From Cherax quadricarinatus (lineage: Eukaryota; Arthropoda; Malacostraca; Decapoda; Parastacidae), in contig NW_027195533.1 in the NCBI RefSeq assembly GCF_038502225.1, positions 62,001-126,000 on the forward strand: a stretch of 64,000 bases of DNA, in the 5' to 3' direction. The position numbers and the translations under genes were made by a program. Below, one piece after another: positions 48,408-60,395 of this stretch. A model generated the notes under the pieces. That model saw only the letters and a list, made by a program, of their open reading frames with translations, ran no database searches and was not told the DNA's origin. Each line of letters opens with the position of its first letter. Within the stretch, counting starts at the first letter, position 1.

Positions 48408-50237
48408 GATTCTTAATATTTTTATAGTAGGAATCAGTCCCATGTGCCTTTTTATCTGCTCGGTTGTACCTATGTTATGCTATCATTTGCTACCAATTTT
48501 TTCCTTGTGTGTGTAAGGATAAAGTAAATATTTATGTGATATTATAATCCTAGTGACCCTAGCCGACCCTTTTCGACCGTGAATCTGAGTAATTGTGTGG
48601 TTGTAATATTATATTTGGTGGAGCTGTGTGTTGGTTTGAGAAATGGTGGAAGTTATGAGTGTTTTGGTGAGACTTTTGGGGAAAGAAATTACTGGCCTAA
48701 ACCGAATATTTACAGAGGAAGAAGTCACCCAGCCCGCCTTGGAAGACTCACCCACAACTGTCAACCATTGAAGAGCTGCCTATGATTGTTATCCACCTGA
48801 TGTGTCCAGTCACCTAGTTGATGTGCCCCAGTAGATGTAATTGCTGTCCTGGTCTGCCATCCATTGTATTGGGTGTCTGTCTGCGTCACAGTCTCTGTGA
48901 CCATCACCGGCGGACCGCCAGTTACCCTCAGTTGCCAGGGATGGGTGACTGCACCCCTAATGATGGCCTGAAGTGACCTCACCTCATCTCACCTCAAGAA
49001 GCTGACCATAGCCTGCTGCTGCTGATGTCGGCTACTTATGATGCTGTGGTTTACTGAGAGGCTGGGGCCGTGCTGCGATGCTGTAGCCGTGCTGTGATGC
49101 TGTGGCCGTGCTGTGTGCTGCTGTGATACAGCCATGCTGTGATGTTGAGATGCTGTGGCAGTGCTGTGTGCTGCTGTGATACAGCCATGCTGTGATGTTG
49201 AGATGCTGTGGCCGTGCTGTGATGATGACTATGCTGTGGCCGTACTGTGATGCTGAGAGGCTGGGACCGTGCTGCGATGTTGTAGCCGTGCTACGATGCT
49301 GTGGCAGTGCTGTAATGCTGCGATGCTGCCTAGCTCAAGAGGAGACGATGGCGGTGTATGAGGGATTCTGTCTGGTGTGCCAGGACAGGACAATCTACTA
49401 TGATGAAGCTGCCATCCTCGGAGATGTGGAAGGACGTGAGCTGTGGGAATGGACTCCAGCTGCTGGGACCAGCCTGCTATCAAGGGCGGCATGGAGGTGT
49501 ATCCTGCCTTGCTGGTCAACCTGTACGACTGGTATGTGGGGATGTCCTGCCAGCCATGAGAGACAGTTAAGAGTGTGAGATGTCCCCAGCCTACTTTGAA
49601 TTGCCAGAAGTGTAAGTGTTACCTGTGTGAAATAAGGTGACCTTGAATACGGTCCAGTGATTATGGCAGCCTTATTTTATGAAGCCAGTGAATCCTAGTA
49701 GTGGCATAGGATAATGGAGGGTCTTTGCTGCGATGCCTGCCTTGTCTTGATTTTCAGTTGTTGAAGTGTGAATGTGAAGTGTGTTGAAAATGCGACCTTA
49801 GTGGTCGTGAAGTGGTCCAGTTGCAGTTACTTGAAAGAATGCAACCCGTTGGAGAAGTTTTCCATGCCAAAGAAGCCTAGAGAGGTTTGGCCAAATGGTT
49901 AACGTGCGAAGGTGACTAGAATTGGCTAGTGGATTTCTAGTAAAAGTAGGAAAAGCACTGGAGCTTGATATTTAGTTGTAAGGAAAAATGAAGGGCAAGG
50001 AGGCTTTCCACCAGAGAGCAACTGTTATGCTGGTCAACTGCCAGGTGTACTGATTTTACTGCCTTGTGGGAGTTGAGGTTGAGGGAAATATATGTAGTTG
50101 AATAATTTTGTATTATGTTATGTATAATTTTGTCTTTGTATTATAATAGAATTAAGGGGTTAGGATTAAAATGGTCTAATAACTTAAGACAAATTGTCCT
50201 ACTTCTCAGATATTTTAAACTGGGGAAGAAAGGAGGA
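48408..50237 (+). other. Internal region of the LTR element, no recognisable gene
   Basis: A GTGCTGTGATGCTGTGGC-type minisatellite occupies about 49035-49330. The frame at 49192-49578 has a cysteine-rich start from that repeat and an unrecognised C-terminal half (MAVYEGFCLVCQDRTIYYDE), which might be a leftover of an element protein. A purine tract GGGGAAGAAAGGAGGA at 50222-50237 fits a polypurine tract. Confidence 0.65.
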
Positions 50238-50755
50238 TGTGATGTAGTTCGGCTGTGCTTGTGAGGTCACTGGGGAGACTTAATATAACCAATTATATGG
50301 TCACACCAGGCCATCGCAAATATCTGTCAGCCATGCCTTTTTGGCTTAAGTCTGAGGTCTTTTGTTCTGGACAGCATCAGACCTCAGCATCAAGTCATAC
50401 ACGTGGTGCACACCCCATTGTGGAGGGTGCTTGGGCCACCATATAAGCCCAAGGAACAGCATGATCGGGGAGACTTCGAGCGGACCTGCTGCTGTGTGTC
50501 AAGCTCTGAACAGAGAGACTTCGAGTGGAGCTGATGCTGTGTGCAAAGCACTGAGCAGGGGGACTTCGAGCAGAGCTGCTGCTGTGTGCAGAGCACTGAG
50601 CAGGGAGATTTGAGAGGAGCTGCTGCTAAGGTGCAGGGCTCGGGAGAAGGCTGCTGAAGTCTCTGGAGGAGACTGTTGGAGACAGTGGGCAGAGTACTGG
50701 CTTGGAGTAGTACTCGGCTGTGTAGGTCTTGGGATCTGTGGCTTAGGGGGCTATG
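50238..50755 (+). repeat. 3' LTR, first part
   Basis: Starts TGTGATGTAG directly after the purine tract. From about 50399 it aligns with the 5' LTR, including ATATAAG at 50441-50447 and the 45-bp units. It is interrupted after GTGGCTTAG. Confidence 0.8.
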
Positions 50756-52790
50756 CACTCACCCAGCACAAACGAAAAAATATTTAAAAAATTTCACAAA
50801 TTGAGTTAATCATATAGAAAAGTAGCTTAACTCTCTGGCAACACACTGGTAAAAGAATCATTGTTCTAGGACATTCCTACAAGGAATTATAGTCATTTAT
50901 AACACCTTATGGTGACGTCACCACCCTCGGCAGGTCTGCTTACCTGCTGTCAATTTTCATGTTTTTTTTCCGATTTTTTTCGTGTGTTTATTGTATTATT
51001 CTTTCTAATAAAATAATTGACGATTTGGCATCATAAGAAAGTGGGCGGGACTTATACGTAGACTTACAGCCAATCAGGAACCGTCTGGAACATCTTGCTT
51101 ACATCAGTATTATTATTATTATAATCGAAAAGAAGCGCTAAGCCACAAGGGTTATACAGCGCTTACATCAGTAGAAATTCCTGTCTCGGTATAGTCCGGG
51201 GAATATGCTTCAACATAACGAACGCTATTACCGCTACTACGGCTTATTTATCTATCACAATTGATCTAATATGACATAATAAACAACATAAATAACAAAG
51301 AAATATGGTAAATACTCCAGAATGATTAATATATGGCATATTCTTCGAGCGCTCCCTCTGGAATATAATGTTCATTAACAGGGAATGGGCTTACCATATT
51401 CTTCTCCTATCACCTCCAGGGTCCTTGTATTAAAGAAAACGGAATGGGGTAACTATGATATACATTCATAATGCAGTATAAAATGGAGAAAAATGCTATT
51501 TTCTAGAAAAAAGAAAAAGAAAAAAATCGGTGGTCAGATTGTTTCGCGGATTATCTCGGAAGTAAGTTATTCACATATATATTGCTTTTCTGTCATTAAC
51601 AATGATAGGAATGCAATGAAATTCACAATCACCATAAACAAAAGATTGTTTTACAAACTGGTGGTTATCATTTTGAGATATCATAATTTGTTTTTGATTT
51701 GTGTAAGGGCAAATGTCAGATATTTGGCTGAATGTCAAAACCATACAAACTTTATTTTTTTTAAGAATGAAGATAGGATAAATTACAGTAAAGTTAACCA
51801 TGATGTGGAAAATTAAGTTTACCTGGATGTAACTCATAAGATACATACCAGTAAATGGTAACAAAGATAATTAATTTTTATCAAAGTTACAGAGACAAGT
51901 AGGAATTTTAGGACACCTAGGCCACAAAAAATGTCCCCCTTCAATACCTACTACTGTCATATCCACAAGTCACTCTTGACCTATATTAATTTCAAATGAA
52001 ATATACGTTACCAGGAATTATGGTAAACATTAATATATATATACGTGGACTGTATGTTAAAATTAATAAATGATTACATATACACATTTAGGCAACAGAA
52101 GGAGAATTTATAATCATAGCACTCACCAATTTGTCTAGAGATTACTGTGTATCTTACCAACCCCCTTGCCTAAATTTATGAAGAAAATACTGGAAAGAAT
52201 TCCAATATAAATAGACAACTTAGCTGGGGTTCTGAAGCTGTCCTGCCCATCTGCTTAATGCTCACATTATGCAGGACTGCAAATCGAACAATTTTGGCTC
52301 CTATTTGAGAGGTTTTAAGCCCAATATAGAGCGATGAAAATTATGCACATTACATTAACGTGCTTGTATCACATTCAAAAACTATGGTGTCTCTTTCCCT
52401 GCTCATCAGTGCAGGTGCAGAGCTTCCCTGTCAATTCTCTTCTTTAAAATACACCTTAGGGCAATAGTAATTTATTAATCAGGTATATTTACATTATAAA
52501 AATATACAGCATAATTTTTGGGAAAATTATTTTTCACACATGATAAATACAGTTTAGCATTGTTTTATGCATAGACAATGAAAAAAAAAACATCTTCTGC
52601 AAGTCCCATTACGACAATAGTGTGCAATATGTCTGATTATTAGTAAATAATTTTTTTCTCAGTTGTTTGTTGAGCTATCTTATTGAAACTTGATCGTATT
52701 AAAATGGAAAGATGCTTCTTTACATACATAAAAAAAAACAAATCGAACGAAAAATAAAGAAGTTCAGGTGCTAGAGACTAGCCCCCCCAC
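50756..52790. mobile_element. 2-kb insertion in the 3' LTR, possible DNA transposon
   Basis: The LTR is continuous on both sides (CTTAG at each border). Insert ends read GGGGGCTA and TAGCCCCC, an 8-bp inverted terminus. The interior is AT-rich with no transposase frame. The frame at 51493-51816 is not recognised. At 51110-51175 a (ATT)n run joins GAAGCGCTAAGCCACAAGGG, which resembles the tail of a decapod SINE (from memory). Class unknown. Confidence 0.65.
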
Positions 52791-53202
52791 TTAGTTCCTG
52801 TGGTGTACTGTCCTCTGAACTATATTGTAAGTTATATTCCGTTTCGTTAAGTTGATTGTATTCCCTGTCTCACTGCTTATATGTACCGCCCCATTTATCT
52901 AAAACCCAATAACGTACTCCTGTTCTCAAATATATTATTGTACAAGGACTTAATAGAAAAGTAATAGAATAGTAATATTCACTATCCCGGTTATTTACTC
53001 ATTTATTCATTTATTTTATTTCAAGTAGTGAGAGAGTGAGTAGGGTGATGGGTAGAGTAGTGAGAGGTGAAGGTGTAGTCACCGGTGACCTCACATTACC
53101 GACCTTCACTAATCACACGCCTCGCCTCTCCTGCCTATTCCCTTCCCTTACTCCCATATTCCTCAATTATCCATTCCGTCCAATACCCCCGTCGACATGA
53201 CA
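52791..53202 (+). repeat. 3' LTR, second part
   Basis: Resumes the LTR at TTCCTGTGGTG and ends GACATGACA, matching the 5' LTR end. It is followed at once by satellite. Confidence 0.85.
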
Positions 53203-54105
53203 AGGGAAACATGAACCACACAATGCAGGGACCCATGAGCCACACAACACATGGAATCACGCAACACAGGGAGGCACGAGCCACACAACACAGGGAACCA
53301 TGAGCCCCATAAAACAGGGAACCGTGAACCACACAACAAGGGGATCCATGAACCACACAATACAGTGAACCATGAGCCACACAACACATGGAATCACACA
53401 ACACAGGGAGGCACGAGCCACACAACACAGGGAACCATGAGCCCCATAAAACAGGGAACCGTGAACCACACAACACGGGGATCCATGAACCACACAATAC
53501 AGTGAACCATGAGCCACACAACACAGGGCCCCATCAACCACACAACACAAATAACCATGAGCCACACAACACAGGGACCCATGAACCGCACAACACAGGG
53601 AACCGTAAGCCACACAACACCAGGAACAATGAGCCACACAACACAGGGAACCATGAGCCACACAACACAGAGAACCATGAACCACACAACACAAGGATCC
53701 ATGAGCCACAAAATACAGGGAACAACCAACCAAACAACACAGGGGTTTATCAACCACACAACACAAGGAGCAATGAATCACACAACACAACGAACCCTGA
53801 GCTTCACAACACAGGGAACCATGAATCACGCAACACTGGGAACGATGAGCCACACAACACAGGGAACCATCAACCACACAAAACAGGGAGCCATGAACCA
53901 CACAACACAATGAACCATGAGCCACACAACAGAGGGAACCATGAATCATGCAACACTGGGAACCTTGAATCACACAACACAGGGAACCATGAGCCACAAA
54001 ACACAGGGAACCATGAACCACACAACACAAGGAACCATGAGCCACACAACATAGGGAACCATGAACCACACAACTCAGGGAACCATGAGCCGCGAGTGTG
54101 CACAG
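53203..54105. repeat. 24-bp satellite, block 5
   Basis: Same unit and orientation as the other blocks. A 137-bp segment starting ATGGAATCAC is repeated directly at 53251 and 53388. 137 is not a multiple of 24, so the copy joined out of register. Confidence 0.94.
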
Positions 54106-54245
54106 CAAACGAACAAGTGAACCAAACAAAAATGCCACCATTAACTCTAAAATTTCAGCTTTATATCCCCTCTAAATAAGAGTCTTGCCAAAAAGTGGGA
54201 TGAAAATCGTGTTCAAACTCATCAACAGATGATAATGTAAAAATG

Positions 54246-54815
54246 TATGGGGCTCCATTCATGGTAGGAGATATATGGGCCTCCTTCCATTGTATGAAAT
54301 GTATATGTCTCCGTGCAAGGCACGAGATATATGGATCTCTTTCCATGGTATGAGATGTATGGGATCTCCGTGCATGGTACGAGATGTATGGGGTCTCCAT
54401 GCATTGTGTGAGATGTAAGGGTCTCGGTGCATGGCACGAGATGTATCGGTCTCCGTGCATGGCACGAGATGTATGGGTCTCTTTCCATGGTATGAGTTGT
54501 TTGGGGTCTCCGTGCATGGTATGAGATATATGGAGTCTCCGTGCATGGTATAAGATGTATGGAGTCTCCATGCATGGTATGAGATGTATGGAGTCTCCGT
54601 GCATGGTATGAGATGTATGGGTCTCCGTGCATGGCACGAGATGTATGGGTCTCTTTCCATGGCATGAGATGTTTGGGGTCTCCGTGCATGGTATGAGATT
54701 TATGGAATCTCCGTGAATGGTATGAGATGTATGGGTCTCCGTGCATGGCACGAGATGTATAGGTCTCCGCCCATGGCACGAGATGTATGGGTCTCCGTAC
54801 ATGGTATCAGATTTA
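54246..54815. repeat. 28-29-bp minisatellite
   Basis: About 20 units built from GAGATGTATGGGTCTCCG and TGCATGGTA/CAC. Frames on the minus strand (for example 54161-54802) are by-products. 54106-54245 holds nothing recognised. Confidence 0.93.
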
Positions 54816-55029
54816 AGTGAATTATAAAATGGTTATTTAAAGACAAATGGATTGAACATTTAAGTGAGAAAGTTACTGACTTGTGTTAGAGAAGATGAGT
54901 TGGTGGTAAACACGACCTTGAAACCTTTCACTGCTGCTAATTCCAAGTTCTTCTTCTCCATTATCTGTGAATATTATAAAAAATCTGTGAACAGTAAAGC
55001 ACATATAATTATAAATGATTGTTGTTCAT
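54816..55029. other. Unassigned spacer
   Basis: AT-rich, with no frame or repeat recognised. Confidence 0.5.
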
Positions 55030-55049
55030 ATTGATGTTGAGAGGTAGTG

Positions 55050-55290
55050 GTTGTGGGGTGGAGGGTGATAGTGAGGGAGAGGGTGAGAGCAAGGGAGAGG
55101 GTGATGATGGGAGTGGAGAGTGATAGTGAGGGAGAGGGTGAGGGCTAGGGAGACGGTGATGATGAGAGTGGAGAGTGATAGTGAGGGAGAGGGTGAGGGC
55201 TAGGGAGAGGGTGATGATGGGAGTGGAGAGTGATAGTGAGGGAGAGGGTGAGGGCTAGGGAGAGGGTGATGATAAGTGTGAGGGTAGTGA
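55050..55290. repeat. 55-bp purine-rich minisatellite
   Basis: GATAGTGAGGGAGAGGGTGA occurs at 55067, 55122, 55177 and 55232, an exact 55-bp period, with few differences. Confidence 0.93.
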
Positions 55291-55326
55291 TGAAAGTTTA
55301 GAGGGAAGAACATCATCGCAAAAGGC

Positions 55327-56225
55327 TGGTCTACATTAACATGTCATAAGAGTGGTCTACATTAACATGTCATAAGAGTGGTCTACATTAACATGTCATA
55401 AAAGTGGTCTACATTAACATGTCATAAAAGTGGTCTACATTAACATGTCATAAGAGTGGTCTACATTAACATGTCATAAGAGTGGTCTACATTAACATGT
55501 CATAAGAGTGGTCTACATTAACATGTCATAAGAGTGGTCTACATTAACATGTCATAAGAGTGGTCTACATTAACATGTCATAAGAGTGGTCTACATTAAC
55601 ATGTCATAAGAGTGGTCTAAATTAACATGTCATAAGAGTGGTCTACATTAACATGTCATAAGAGTGGTCTACATTAACAAGTCATCAGAGTGGTCTACAT
55701 TAACATGTCATAAGAGTGGTCTACATTATCAAGTCATAAGAGTGGTCTACATTAACATGTCATAAGAGTGGTCTACATTAACATGTCATAAAAGTGGTCT
55801 ACATTAACATGTCATAAAAGTGGTCTACATTAACATGTCATAAGAGTGGTCTAAATTAACATGTCATAAGAGTGGTCTACATTAACATGTCATAAGAGTG
55901 GTCTACATTAACATGTCATAAGAGTGGTCTACATTAACATGTCATAAGAGTGGTCTACATTAACAAGTCATAAGAGTGGTCTACATTAACAAGTCATAAG
56001 AGTGGTCTACATTAACATGTCATAAGAGTGGTCTGCGTTAGCAAGTCATAAGAGTGGTTTACATTAGCATATCATAAGAGTGGTCTGCATTAAAAAGTCA
56101 TAAGAGTGGTCTACATTAACAAGTCATAAGACTAGTCTACATTTAGCAAGTCATAAGAGCGGTCTACATTAACATGTCATAAGAGTGGTCTACATTAACA
56201 TTTCATAAGAGTGGTCTACATTACA
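55327..56225. repeat. 26-bp tandem array
   Basis: About 34 head-to-tail units of AGAGTGGTCTACATTAAC plus ATGTCATA. Most are identical; variants (AAGTCATA, TCTAAATT) cluster in the right half. No spacers. Confidence 0.96.
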
Positions 56226-56635
56226 CTGAGGTCAGTGGTCAGTATGCTGAGGTCAGTGGTCAGTATGCTATGGTCAATGGTCACCTGTGGTCATACCTGT
56301 CCCAAGCTCTCTGGGAGTTAGCATGAGGTGTTACCAAGCGCCATGGCTTGTTGTAGTGTTCTAGAATCTCAGGTTCAGGTGCTGAAGAAGAAGGATCTAC
56401 TTCTTCAGGAGGAAAATATGAGGCTGAAGCTTTGCCTAGATGAGTTTGGGAGTGAGTGTGAGAAGGATTTAGCTGGTAAGGATGAAATGGTCACCAGCAG
56501 TGATAGTAGCAGCCGCTTTAAGTAGCAAGTGGTTCACAGTTCAGGAAGAAGGAAGATAAGGTGGGTGAACAGAGAAGATGTGAAGGTAGGAAATCGATTC
56601 TCTGTTCTCCATGACGAGTGCACTTCAGTGGTTAC
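56226..56635 (+). pseudogene. CR1-like LINE 5' fragment, inverted relative to the main copy
   Basis: CAGTGGTCAGTATGCTGAGG-type leader repeats, then ORF1 from 56343 (MACCSVLESQVQVLKK), with a stop at 56523-56525 where the main copy has Trp. Further ORF1 similarity continues to about 56634 and then joins the 3' end of the minus-strand copy directly. Confidence 0.85.
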
Positions 56636-56732
56636 CCCCCGGATTTGCCCAATGACCCGCCCAGTCTAGTGACCTCCACTCAAGGATGGAGCACTGCACC
56701 AGACCCAGCAGCACAAGCTAGTCAGGTCCAAC

Positions 56733-59449
56733 TCATACCCACCCACACCCACTCATGTATTTATCTAACCTATTTTTAAAACTACACAACGTTTTAGCCT
56801 CAATAACTGTACTCGGGAGTTTGTTCCACTCATCCACAACTCTATTACCAAACCAGTGCTTTCCTATATCCTTCCTGAATCTGAATTTTTCCAACTTGAA
56901 ACCATTGCTGCGAGTCCTGTCTTGGCTGGAAATTTTCAGCACGCTATTTACATCCCCTTTATTTATTCCTGTTTTCCATTTATACACCTCGATCATATCC
57001 CCCCTAATTCTACGCCTTTCGAGAGAGTGCAGATTCAAGGCCCTCAGTCTATCCTCATAGGGAAGATTTCTGATACATGGAATCATCTTTGTCATCCTCC
57101 TTTGTACGTTTTCCAGAGCATTTATATCCATTCTGTAATACGGTGACCAGAACTGATGGCTAACCAAAGATATATAGAGTTGAAGAACAACCTGAGGTCT
57201 TCTTGGTTTTAGGTTACTGCTAACCAGAACATCTAAATCCTTTTCACAATCAGTAGTATTAAGATCTACATTATTTAGTTTATATGTGGCATGGTTATTT
57301 TCCATTTAGAACTTTCATTCTGAACATTTATTCCCTCATCTATGTCGTTTATGTAAATTGTGCGGGCCCAACACTGACCCCTGAGGAACACCGCTTGTGA
57401 CGTGCCCCCATTCTGATTTCTCCCCATTTATGCAAACTCTCTGCTGTCTATTTGTCAGCCATGCCTCTACCCAGGAAAAAATTTCTCCTCCTATTCCGTG
57501 TGCCTTAAGTTTCCTCAATAGCCTCTGGTGTGGAACTCTATCGAAAGCCTTACTGAAGTCCATATACACAATATCATATTCATTACCATGATCTACCTCC
57601 TCAAACACCTTAGTGAAAAAAGTTAGTAAATTCGTAAGACAGGAACGCCCCTTTGTAAAACCGTGTTGAGATTCATTAATCAATCTGTGCCTGTCAAGAT
57701 GGCTACGAATTGCTTCGGCAATTATTGATTCCATAAATTTTCCCACTATGGAGGTAAGGCTTATTGGTCTATAGTTCGAAGCCAAGGACCTGTCACCTGC
57801 CTTGTAAATAGGTATTACATTTGCCATTTTCCACTTATCAGGCACTATGCCAGTTTGTAGTGATATGTTAAAAAGATTAGCCAAAGGTATGCTAAGTTCC
57901 TCTTTACATTCCTTTAACACCCTTGCAAACAGTTCATCAGGACCTGGGGATTTGTTAGGTTTTAGTTTCTCTATTTGTCTGAGGACCATGTCACTAGTTA
58001 CCGCAATCGTACATAGTTTATTATCATCCTGTTCTACATAATCTATTATTTCAGGAATATCGCTAGTATTTTCCTGGGTGAAAACTGAGAGGAAGTAGGT
58101 ATTTAGAATTTCACACATATCCTTATCACTGTCAGTGATCTGACCAGAGTTACTCTTAAGTGGGCCAATCTTGTCCCTAATCTTACTTCTGTATACCTGA
58201 AAGAACCCTTTTGGGTTAGTCTTTGAATCCCTTGCGACCTTAGCCTCATAATCCCTTTTTGCTTTTCTTATTCCTTTTTTATTTCTCTCTTTAATTGAAT
58301 ATATTGATTTCTTAACTGCCCATCCCCTCTTTTGATACGCCTATATATGCCTCTCTTTTGACCAATGAGATGTTTTAATCTATTGTTCATCCATTTGGGA
58401 TCATTTTTGTTAGATCTAATTTCCCTACTCGGAACAAAAGTTGTCTGGGCAGCTAGAACTATGCTCTGAAAAACGTCATATTGGCAACCAAGATCACCTA
58501 CCTGACCCATAGTCAGGACATCCCAATTTAGCCCACCCAGGTAATTTTTCAGTCCCATGAAGTCGGCCAAGCGAAAATCTGGGACAGAGATTTGATTGCA
58601 GTTATCTGGGTAATTCCATGATATATTGAAACTAAGTGATTTGTGATCACTTTCCCCAAGCTCATCATTAACCTCAAGATTATTAATTAGTGAATCTTTG
58701 TTGGCAAGAACCAAGTCAAGCAGATTGTTTCCTCTAGTTGGTTCTGTCACAACCTGTTCTAAAAAGCAATCCTGAACCGTATCAAGAAAGTCACTAGACT
58801 CAAGATTTCCTGTCATATTGTTCCAATCAATTTGTCTAAAGTTAAAATCTCCCATTATCACAACATTTTCATATCTAGATGCCTTATGAATTTCGTCCCA
58901 TAACAGCTTACTGCACTCCCTATCAAGGTTTGGGGGCCTATAAATCACACCCAAAATTAATTTGTCACGTCCCTCGAGAAACTGTAGCCAAACAGATTCT
59001 GTGTTCGATGTTTCTAATCTTATATCATGTCTAAGACAACAATTTAAATTTTCTCTGACATACATCGCCACTCCACCACCCTTCCTGTTGACCCTATCAG
59101 TGTGGAATAGTTTATAACCCTGTATGTTGCATTCAGAAGGCATTTCTCTATCTTTCAGGTTGAACCAGGTCTCTGTTATACCAATAATATCTATATTACC
59201 TACACTTGCAAGTAATCTTAGCTCATCTATCTTATTTCTTAGACTCCTACTATTTGTATAGTAAACCTTAAGGGAGCTAGTCACTCGTTGCCCTCTACTA
59301 TCTCTCTTTGTTTGTTGATCAATTGATTTGCCATTACTAGCAACTTTATTTTGAATATTGTCTTTTAAACATATCCCTGAGGTATCCCGGTAATAACTGC
59401 TGTTTTTAACCCTAATGCTGCAGCCTGATTGTTTCCCACAAACACCCAT
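56733..59449 (-). pseudogene. CR1-type ORF2 (endonuclease-RT), FADD box deleted
   Basis: The endonuclease part (59449-58268) keeps GITETWF (E93), MGDFNFRQIDW (D201) and GESDHKSL (H269). A shift in the A-run near 58275 ends that frame, and the RT resumes upstream of 58118. RT pieces: NKSPGPDELFARVLK, NYRPISLTSIVGK, QHGFTKGRSC, YMDFSKAFDRVPH and SGVPQGSVLGP. After that a small frame-changing deletion (near 57368) and a larger one lead straight to sequence that normally follows the FADD motif. The C-terminal part (57305-56733) has a further gap of about 30 residues. Without FADD, no polymerase activity is possible from this copy. Confidence 0.9.
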
Positions 59450-59463
59450 ACCTCTATAATCTA

Positions 59464-60318
59464 TCAGTTTAAATTCCTAGACAAGTCATCAATTACCCTC
59501 TCAATTGAATTGGCTAATGCAACCACTCCATCCCCAGAGAGATGAACCCCATCCCTTGCATACATATCACGTTTGCCAAAGAATAGGTCCCAGTTATCAA
59601 TGAATGGGATTGCAAGTTCCTTGCAGTACCTGTCTAGCCAGCAATTTATACCAATTGCCCTAGACATCCATTCATTGCCCACTCCCTTTCTAGGCAAGAT
59701 GCTACATATGACTGGGATCCCTCCCTTAGACCTAACTACTTCTATGGCTGACCTGTACTTATCCAGCAGCTCCTCTCTCCTGCCCTTCCCAATGTCATTA
59801 CCCCCAGCACTAAGACAGATAATGGGCTTGTTCCCATTACCTGCCATAATATTATCCAACCTGCTGACTATGTCACCAACACCAGCTCCAGGAAGACACA
59901 CTCTCTGTCTGACCTTTCTGTCTCTGTTACAAAATGCACGGTCCATATATCTTACCTGAGAATCGCCTACTATTAAAATATTCTTACCTTGATTAGCAGG
60001 GGAATCAGTGGTACCTTCAACCTCACTAACCACTGAAGTACACTCGTCTTGGAGAACAGAGAATCGATTTCCTACCTTCACATCTTCTCTATTAACTCTC
60101 CTCATCTTCCTTCTTCCTGAACTGTGAACCACTTGCCACTTAAAGCGGCTGCCACTATCACTGCTGGTGACCATTCCTTCCTTACCAGCTAAATCCTTCT
60201 CACACTCGCTCCCAAACTCATCTATGCGAAGCTTCAGCCTCCTATTTTCCTCCTGAAGAAGTAGAATCTCCTTCTTCAACACTTGAACCTGAGATTCTAA
60301 AACACTACAACAAGCCAT
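59464..60318 (-). CDS. CR1-type ORF1: coiled coil plus SGNH/GDSL esterase domain
   Basis: Intact 284-residue frame. Residues 6-35 form a leucine/glutamate heptad-like coiled coil (VLKKEILLLQEENRRLKL). From 112 an SGNH-hydrolase fold: ILIVGDSQVRYMD with the nucleophile at S120, AGGNDIGKG with N174, and RDGVHLSGDG with D256 and H259, so the visible catalytic set is complete. Esterase domains in ORF1 are known for CR1-group LINEs; their role in retrotransposition is not settled. The start is supported by the same ATG in the 56343 fragment. The ORF2 ATG (59449) lies 14 bp after the stop, in another frame. It is unusual here as the only undamaged retroelement frame apart from the gypsy polyprotein. 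Confidence 0.9.
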   Translation of the reverse strand: MACCSVLESQVQVLKKEILLLQEENRRLKLRIDEFGSECEKDLAGKEGMVTSSDSGSRFKWQVVHSSGRRKMRRVNREDVKVGNRFSVLQDECTSVVSEVEGTTDSPANQGKNILIVGDSQVRYMDRAFCNRDRKVRQRVCLPGAGVGDIVSRLDNIMAGNGNKPIICLSAGGNDIGKGRREELLDKYRSAIEVVRSKGGIPVICSILPRKGVGNEWMSRAIGINCWLDRYCKELAIPFIDNWDLFFGKRDMYARDGVHLSGDGVVALANSIERVIDDLSRNLN

Positions 60319-60395
60319 GGTGCTTGGTAACAGCCCACGCTAACTCCCAAGAGCTTAGGCAGGTATGACCACACGTGACCACTGACCTCAGCGTA

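Larger units (their letters stand above)
47634..53202 (+). mobile_element. Non-coding LTR retrotransposon remnant with nested insertion
   Basis: Two LTR copies (47634-48389 and 50238-53202, the latter split by 2.03 kb) bracket 1.85 kb without gag or pol. A TGG primer-site candidate follows the first LTR and a purine tract precedes the second, so this is a non-autonomous element. LTRs end in TGACA. The left neighbour is foldback DNA and the right neighbour satellite, with no shared target duplication, so at least one edge has been rearranged. Confidence 0.82.
56640..60395 (-). mobile_element. CR1-type LINE, near full length, catalytically broken
   Basis: 5' end near 60395 (GGTCAGTGGTCACGTGTGGT region), ORF1 60318-59464, ORF2 59449-56733, and a 3' UTR containing the reverse complement of CAGCAGCACAAGCTAGTCAG. 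The SGNH-type ORF1 plus AP-endonuclease and RT fit the CR1/L2 group. A deletion removes the RT catalytic box. Confidence 0.9.

Noticed and set aside
51493..51864. Overlapping frames at 51493-51816 (+) and 51571-51864 (-)
   Set aside because: AT-rich sequence inside the insertion, no domain, with overlap on both strands.
54161..54802. 213-residue minus-strand frame
   Set aside because: Translation of the 28-29-bp minisatellite only.
55327..56225. CRISPR-like array
   Set aside because: The 26-bp units are directly tandem without unique spacers, in a eukaryotic context with no cas genes.
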